Source: Gemmatimonadota bacterium (GTDB taxonomy: Bacteria; Gemmatimonadota; Gemmatimonadetes; Gemmatimonadales; Gemmatimonadaceae). From it: DNA of 6,481 nucleotides. The DNA lies in the NCBI GenBank assembly GCA_028287225.1, contig JAQBPZ010000104.1:1-6481 (forward strand), written 5' to 3'. The position numbers were made by a program, and so were the translations under genes. The notes beneath the pieces were generated by a model. That model searched no databases. It saw nothing but the letters and a program-made list of their open reading frames with translations, and was not told the DNA's origin. Of the stretch, positions 1 through 3,930 are shown one piece after another (the first letter of the stretch is position 1; each line of letters begins with the position of its first letter).

Positions 1-69
1 GAGATTCGCGTACGCTCGAAGGAGAGGGCGGATAACTTCTCCGCCGAGATGTCTACCGGCCGCGCCTAG
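1..69 (+). CDS. C-terminal tail of a convergent gene, product unknown (partial)
   Basis: Frame 1 of the plus strand is open from the left edge and ends at TAG (67-69), giving 22 residues that finish in ...SAEMSTGRA. About 18 of 22 codons end in G or C, as expected for a real coding frame in this genome, and another plus frame meets a stop (TAA, 33-35). The tail is hydrophilic and charged, with no recognisable motif, so no function can be given. Its stop codon overlaps the stop of the minus-strand GGDEF-EAL gene, so the two would be convergent neighbours with no gap. With only 22 codons visible, this could be chance in high-GC DNA. Confidence 0.45.
   Translation, partial: EIRVRSKERADNFSAEMSTGRA
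27..45 (-). terminator. Weak candidate hairpin after the GGDEF-EAL gene
   Basis: GGCGGA (27-32) and TCCGCC (40-45) form a perfect 6-bp inverted repeat around a 7-nt loop. It starts about 20 nt past the stop codon of the minus-strand GGDEF-EAL gene, where a terminator would be expected. No run of U follows in the minus-strand transcript (the next bases read CTCTCCTTCG), so this is at best a weak or non-canonical terminator. It also lies inside the probable end of a convergent coding region. Confidence 0.2.
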
Positions 70-1811
70 CCGCCGACCCCGAAATCCTCGATCAGCTCGC
101 CCGCGTCGTCCGGCTGCACCGGCTTTCCGTAGAAGTGCCCCTGCACGTACCGGAACCCGCCCATCGCCGACAGCACCGCCGCCTGCTCGCGCGTCTCCAC
201 CCCCTCGGCCACCACGTCCAGCCCCAGCGCCTGCGCGAAGGCCGCGATCGTCCCCACGATCGCCCGGCACTCCGCGTCCGCCACCACCTCCGCGATGAAC
301 GACCGGTCGATCTTGATGGCCGTCAGCGGCATCCGCCGCAGCGCGCTCAGCGACGAGTACCCGCGCCCGAAGTCGTCCAGCTGGATCTGCACGCCGAGCG
401 CCCGCAGCCGGCGCAGGGCCGGCACCGCGGTCTCCATGTGCGTCATCATCACCCCTTCCGTCATCTCCAGCACCAGCCGCTCCGCCGGCAGCCCGCTCGC
501 CGCCAGCGCCGCCTCCACCGACTCCACGAAGTCCGGATCGATCAGCTCGCGGTCGCACAGGTTCACCGCGATGCTCAGCGGCGCCCCCGCCGGATACGCG
601 CGGTTCCAGTCGGCCAGCTGCCCGCAGGCCTCGTTCAGCACCCAGCGCCCGATCTGCACGATGAGCCCGGACTCGTTCGCCTCGCTCACGAAGTCGCCCG
701 CGCACAGGCGGCCGCGCGTCGGGTGGTTCCACCGCGCCAGCGCCTCGAAGCCGCACAGCCGCGTGTCCACCCCGTCGAAGATCGGCTGATACGCCAGCCG
801 CAGCTCGTCGTGCTGCAGCGCTCGATGCAGCTCGGTCTGCACCCGATACTTGCTCGCCATCTCCTCGAACATCGTCTCGTCGAACATCACCGTGCGCGCG
901 CCGCCGCGCCGCTTCGCGTGATACATGGCGACGTCGGCATCGCGCAGCAGGTCGCTGGACTTCATCGACCAGTTGCCGCTCACGCGCACGCCGATGCTCA
1001 GCGACGTGAATACCTCGCGTCCCCCGGCCACCACGCTCTCGCGCATCCGCGCCTGCACCGCCGCCGCCACGTCGAGCGCATCGGTCTCGGTGCGCACCAC
1101 GTCCAGCAGGGCCACGAACTCGTCGCCCCCCACGCGTGCCAGCAGGTCGTCGGGCCCCAGCACCGTCGCCAGCCGCTGCGCCGTCTCGATGAGCAGCGCG
1201 TCGCCCGAGGCATGGCCAAGGCTGTCGTTGATGATCTTGAAGCGGTCCAGGTCGATGTACAGCACGGCGAAGCGGGGCAGGCTCGCGTTCGCCGCGCGCG
1301 CGATGCGCGCGGTGAGCCATTCGCTCAGCGCGGCGCGGTTCGGCAGCCCCGTCAGCGGGTCCCGCCGCAGCTCCTCGCGCAGCGCGAGCTCCGCGCGCTT
1401 GCGGCGGTCGATGTCCGCCAGCGAGCCGGCGATCACCAGCACGCCCTCGCTGGTGCGGCGCGCGCGCGCGCGCACGAGCATCCACCGGCGCTCGCCCCCG
1501 CGCGTCAGCGCGCGCAGCTCTACCTCGAACCGCGTGCGGTCGCCGCGGCGCAGCGCCCGCATGGCGTCGCGCAGCTGCCGGATGTGGGTGCCGTCCACGT
1601 GCGCGGCCAGGTCGGAGACGCCCGGCGGTGCATCGTCGGGCGAATAGCCGAGCAGCTCGAGGGCGCGCGGCGAGAGATGCACGTCGCCGCGCGGCAGGTG
1701 GAGGTACCAGAGGCCGTCGTTCGCCACCGATGCCGCGAGCGCCCATGCCGAACGCTCCTTGCGCATGGGCCCGGGGGGCGTGGGTTCCTGGTACGGCTCC
1801 GTGGCGTTCAC
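66..1811 (-). CDS. PAS-GGDEF-EAL protein: predicted bifunctional diguanylate cyclase / c-di-GMP phosphodiesterase
   Basis: Predicted soluble cytoplasmic enzyme of 581 residues that can both synthesise c-di-GMP from two GTP and hydrolyse it to pGpG. A PAS fold of the PAS_3 type occupies about residues 20-140 and is followed by a short helix leading into the GGDEF domain (about 145-310). The signature GGDEF is intact at 228-232 (bases 1116-1130), after an IDLDRFKIIND-type nucleotide-binding stretch. The EAL domain (about 325-575) has EAL at 356-358 (bases 738-746). It keeps the family's other catalytic signatures: YQPIF, LEMTEG, LDDFGRGYSSL, IKIDRSF, AEGVET and VQGHFYGKP. The RxxD inhibitory site before GGDEF is absent (GPDD instead), so canonical product inhibition looks unlikely. 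No membrane segment or signal peptide is seen. GTG at 1811 was chosen because it overlaps the upstream HD-GYP stop as GTGA, suggesting translational coupling. ATG at 1766 (566 residues) is the alternative, and neither start has a good Shine-Dalgarno. A longer in-frame extension upstream is low-complexity Arg/Gly shadow of the HD-GYP gene. The PAS ligand is unknown. Confidence 0.95.
   Translation of the reverse strand: MNATEPYQEPTPPGPMRKERSAWALAASVANDGLWYLHLPRGDVHLSPRALELLGYSPDDAPPGVSDLAAHVDGTHIRQLRDAMRALRRGDRTRFEVELRALTRGGERRWMLVRARARRTSEGVLVIAGSLADIDRRKRAELALREELRRDPLTGLPNRAALSEWLTARIARAANASLPRFAVLYIDLDRFKIINDSLGHASGDALLIETAQRLATVLGPDDLLARVGGDEFVALLDVVRTETDALDVAAAVQARMRESVVAGGREVFTSLSIGVRVSGNWSMKSSDLLRDADVAMYHAKRRGGARTVMFDETMFEEMASKYRVQTELHRALQHDELRLAYQPIFDGVDTRLCGFEALARWNHPTRGRLCAGDFVSEANESGLIVQIGRWVLNEACGQLADWNRAYPAGAPLSIAVNLCDRELIDPDFVESVEAALAASGLPAERLVLEMTEGVMMTHMETAVPALRRLRALGVQIQLDDFGRGYSSLSALRRMPLTAIKIDRSFIAEVVADAECRAIVGTIAAFAQALGLDVVAEGVETREQAAVLSAMGGFRYVQGHFYGKPVQPDDAGELIEDFGVGG
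1458..1473. repeat. (GC)8 dinucleotide tract within the PAS coding region
   Basis: Sixteen bases of uninterrupted alternating G and C inside the GGDEF-EAL gene, encoding an alternating Arg/Ala stretch in the last strands of the PAS domain. Alternating CG can adopt Z-form DNA and is a possible slippage site. The reading frame is intact here. Arg-Ala runs are common in high-GC genes, so this may be compositional. Confidence 0.6.
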
Positions 1812-3223
1812 GAGCGTGCGGACGACATGCCGGGCAGGATGCCGCACCCCGACCGCGCGTCCGGATCGAGCGGGTCCGCCGCTTCGGCCGCGTCGGCCTG
1901 GTCGATTGCGCCGAGGACGACGTCCACGATGTGCGGGTCGAACTGGGTGCCCGCACACCGGTGCAGCTCCGCCCGCGCCTGCTCCGGCGTGAAGGCGTCC
2001 TTGTAGCTGCGCTTGTCGAGCATCGCGCAGTAGGCGTCCACCACCGCCACGATCCGCGACGCGATCGGGATGTCCTCGCCCGCCCGCCCCTCCGGGTAGC
2101 CGGACCCGTCCCACCACTCGTGGTGGTAGAGCACCGCCGACGCCACCTCGCGGAGCGCCGGGATCCCTGCGAGCAGGTCATGCCCGATGCGCACGTGTGC
2201 CTCCACCAGCTTCCGCTCCTCGGCGATGAGCGGGCCGGGCTTGTTGAGCACCCCGTCGCTCACGCCGATCTTGCCCACGTCGTGCAGCAGCGCCGCGTAG
2301 CACGCGATGCGCTTCTCCTCCACCGACAGCTCCAGGCGCTCCGCCGCCAGCCGCGCGTACTGCGACACCTGCTCGCAGTGCCCCTGCGTGTACGGATCCT
2401 TGGCGGACACCGTGTCCGCCAGCATCGAGATGGTGGCGGTGTACGCGCGCTGCAGATCCAGGCGCAGCCGCGCATTCTCCACGGCGACGCCGGCCTCGGT
2501 GCCCACGTTGAGCAGGGTCGTCACCTCCTCCTGATGGAACTCCCCGTCGCGGTCCAGCGCGATGATCACCCCGCACGGGCCGCCGCGGATCGTCACCGGC
2601 ACGGCGACGCCCTCGCGGAACTGCTCGTCCGGCGCGGGCGCGGCGCCGTTCGGGGGCCGGTCGCTCGTCCAGTGCACCGCCTCGCCCGTCTCGAGCACCC
2701 GACGCACCACGGCCGTGACGAACGGCGACGGCGGGCTGCCCACCCGCGCGGGCACGTCCACGCAGGCCCGCACCCGCAGCCCCCCGTGCTCGTCCGACAC
2801 GTAGTAGCCACGCTCGGCGTCGGTCACGTTGAGCGACGCCTGGAGCACGTGCTCCCAGGTGGTGCCGTGGAAGAGGGCGCGGTGCATCTCCCGCACCGAG
2901 GCGAGCAGCGAGGCGGCGCGCTGCGCCTGCACGCGCTCGAGCTCGCGGAGCGCGTCCACCCGATCGCGCAATGCGGCCTCGCTGCCGATCAGCTCCTCGT
3001 TCCTGGACTCGAGCGACGCGATGGTCTCGTGAAGACCCGCCACCCGATCCTGGAGCTCGGCGTTGGCGGCGCGCTCCTCGAACAGCTCCTCGCGCAGCCG
3101 GGTGAACGCGGTCGTGGCTTCCCGCAGCGCGGCGAGACCATGGTCGCCGTCGTCGTGGCTGCTGCGTCCCGGTCGTCCCACGGGATCAGGGGGGCGGGGG
3201 TCGCGCGCGTCCAGTTTCGCCAT
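1808..3223 (-). CDS. Coiled-coil/GAF/HD-GYP protein: predicted c-di-GMP phosphodiesterase
   Basis: Predicted cytoplasmic sensor enzyme of 471 residues that hydrolyses c-di-GMP. After a polar N-terminus, residues about 35-110 form a Glu/Arg/Leu-rich coiled coil, probably a dimerisation element. A GAF domain (about 115-255) ends in the typical VAVENARL helix, and the HD-GYP domain spans about 258-440. Metal-site motifs are present: GHCEQV (H282), LLHDVGKIG (H314-D315, bases 2279-2284), H343, HHEWWDGSGYP (H367-H368, GYP at 375-377) and D396 in VVDAYCAM. The position four residues before H282 is Tyr (DPYTQGH). Some HD-GYP enzymes carry a metal-binding Glu there, so a binuclear rather than trinuclear centre is inferred. 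No transmembrane segment is seen. ATG at 3223 was chosen because GGAG lies 7 nt upstream. A TTG at 3277 (489 residues) is a less likely alternative. The stop overlaps the GTG start of the GGDEF-EAL gene by 4 bp, suggesting co-translation. The GAF ligand is unknown. Confidence 0.95.
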   Translation of the reverse strand: MAKLDARDPRPPDPVGRPGRSSHDDGDHGLAALREATTAFTRLREELFEERAANAELQDRVAGLHETIASLESRNEELIGSEAALRDRVDALRELERVQAQRAASLLASVREMHRALFHGTTWEHVLQASLNVTDAERGYYVSDEHGGLRVRACVDVPARVGSPPSPFVTAVVRRVLETGEAVHWTSDRPPNGAAPAPDEQFREGVAVPVTIRGGPCGVIIALDRDGEFHQEEVTTLLNVGTEAGVAVENARLRLDLQRAYTATISMLADTVSAKDPYTQGHCEQVSQYARLAAERLELSVEEKRIACYAALLHDVGKIGVSDGVLNKPGPLIAEERKLVEAHVRIGHDLLAGIPALREVASAVLYHHEWWDGSGYPEGRAGEDIPIASRIVAVVDAYCAMLDKRSYKDAFTPEQARAELHRCAGTQFDPHIVDVVLGAIDQADAAEAADPLDPDARSGCGILPGMSSARS

Positions 3224-3230
3224 GGCCAGT

Positions 3231-3234
3231 CTCC
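3231..3234 (-). promoter_or_regulatory. Shine-Dalgarno (GGAG) that decides the HD-GYP start
   Basis: On the minus strand GGAG stands 7 nt before ATG (3221-3223). This is an ideal spacing and favours the 471-residue product over the in-frame TTG at 3275-3277. That TTG also has an AGGTGG-like sequence, but it falls inside an arm of an inverted repeat. Confidence 0.65.
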
Positions 3235-3253
3235 GGGGAGCTTCGGTTGCTGA

Positions 3254-3292
3254 CGAGGTGGGCAATAGGCGCGCCAAGCACCCCCCACCTCG
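3254..3292. repeat. Perfect 9-bp inverted repeat between the subunit and HD-GYP genes
   Basis: CGAGGTGGG (3254-3262) and CCCACCTCG (3284-3292) are perfectly complementary across a 21-nt loop, which itself contains the palindrome GGCGCGCC (3268-3275). The element fills the middle of the 79-bp gap between the subunit stop (3303) and the HD-GYP ATG (3223). As RNA it could form a strong stem ending about 30 nt before that ATG. No U-run follows, so it is not a classical intrinsic terminator. A terminator of another kind, an attenuating leader stem or a protein-binding operator are all possible. Confidence 0.55.
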
Positions 3293-3302
3293 CGCGAAGC
3301 CC

Positions 3303-3815
3303 TCAGCTGGCCGGCAGGAACGCTGTCAGCGTGATCTGGCCGGCATAGAGGCCCGCCGGTGCGCCACGAGCCGCTGCCGGATCAAGCGTCGCCCCCACGC
3401 CCAGTGCCGTGGTGGTCGCCCGCTCACCGGCCAGCTCGGCCACGAAGCCCGCCGCGCAGTCGAATTCTCCCGCGAGCGTCCGGGAGCCCGGCGCACCGTG
3501 CGCGCAGAGCAGGCGCGGGGTGAGCGTCGCGCCGTCCGGACCGTGCAGCACGGTGCTGGTGACGGTCACGCGCGTGACGGCGTTGTAGCTCATCGCGGTA
3601 CGAACGCCCTCGGCCGGAGTCACGGTCGCCGCCACACCCGGCCGCACCGCCATCGCCAGCGCATGGGTGGTCCCGCCCTCGAACGACACGTGCGCGAGCA
3701 CGCGCAGGCTCACCTGGATCGTGGCGCTCTCGGACAGCCGCTGGGCCGACGCTGGCGCCGCGAGGGCGAGCAGCGCGACCGACAGCAACCAGCGACATGC
3801 GACACGGGAGAACAT
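3303..3815 (-). CDS. Small secreted beta-rich protein, probable fimbrial/coat-type subunit
   Basis: A 170-residue exported protein. The N-terminus has Arg residues, then a Leu/Ala-rich hydrophobic core (about 9-20), and ends in PASA followed by Gln, a good signal peptidase I site after residue 24. The mature part (about 146 residues) begins with alternating polar and hydrophobic residues (ATIQVSLRVLAHVSF) and ends with PAGLYAGQITLTAF, a closing beta-strand pattern seen in DUF4402 and spore-coat-U/fimbrial subunit families. Two cysteines in the mature chain (104 and 120) could form a disulfide. I recognise the style rather than a specific family. ATG at 3815 was chosen because it puts the signal peptide at the very start. 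A GTG at 3839 would add eight residues. It lies 115 bp downstream of the usher-like gene on the same strand, which supports its being a fibre subunit. It could instead be an unrelated periplasmic protein. Confidence 0.65.
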   Translation of the reverse strand: MFSRVACRWLLSVALLALAAPASAQRLSESATIQVSLRVLAHVSFEGGTTHALAMAVRPGVAATVTPAEGVRTAMSYNAVTRVTVTSTVLHGPDGATLTPRLLCAHGAPGSRTLAGEFDCAAGFVAELAGERATTTALGVGATLDPAAARGAPAGLYAGQITLTAFLPAS

Positions 3816-3827
3816 CGCCACCCCAGG

Positions 3828-3859
3828 GGTCCCTGCCACCGGGCCCGGGGATCGGGACC
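3828..3859 (-). promoter_or_regulatory. Possible leader hairpin just before the subunit gene
   Basis: GGTCCC (3828-3833) and GGGACC (3854-3859) form a 6-bp inverted repeat around a GC-rich loop that includes GGGCCC. In the minus-strand transcript the stem ends about 12 nt before the subunit ATG (3815), in the gap after the usher-like gene. It could protect or modulate translation of the subunit, or it may be a chance result of high GC. No convincing -35/-10 promoter was seen in this 115-bp gap. Confidence 0.25.
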
Positions 3860-3930
3860 GCGTGCCAGTCTACCCTCTGCATGATCGACGCCGCCGCTCA
3901 GGAGCTTGACAGTTGTCGCAATGTGTCCCG

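Noticed and set aside
135..2006. Long plus-strand open frame (623 codons) opposite the two c-di-GMP genes
   Set aside because: The translation is His/Arg/Pro/Ala-rich with no domain, and it runs antisense to clearly recognisable GGDEF, EAL and HD-GYP motifs. It is a typical high-GC shadow frame.
1812..2117. N-terminal extension of the GGDEF-EAL protein to a start at 2117
   Set aside because: The extra 102 residues are Arg/Gly-rich and overlap the conserved C-terminal part of the HD-GYP domain in a different frame.
3182..3200. G-runs on the plus strand near the HD-GYP start, a possible G-quadruplex
   Set aside because: Only three separate runs of three or more G are present, and they encode a Pro/Arg-rich stretch. 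Composition is enough to explain them.
1628..3253. Plus-strand open frame of 541 codons
   Set aside because: It is antisense to the GAF/HD-GYP gene and low in complexity, with no recognisable domain or supporting start site.
3906..3911. Perfect TTGACA on the plus strand, a possible -35 box
   Set aside because: No -10-like hexamer lies at the right spacing, and no plus-strand gene follows.
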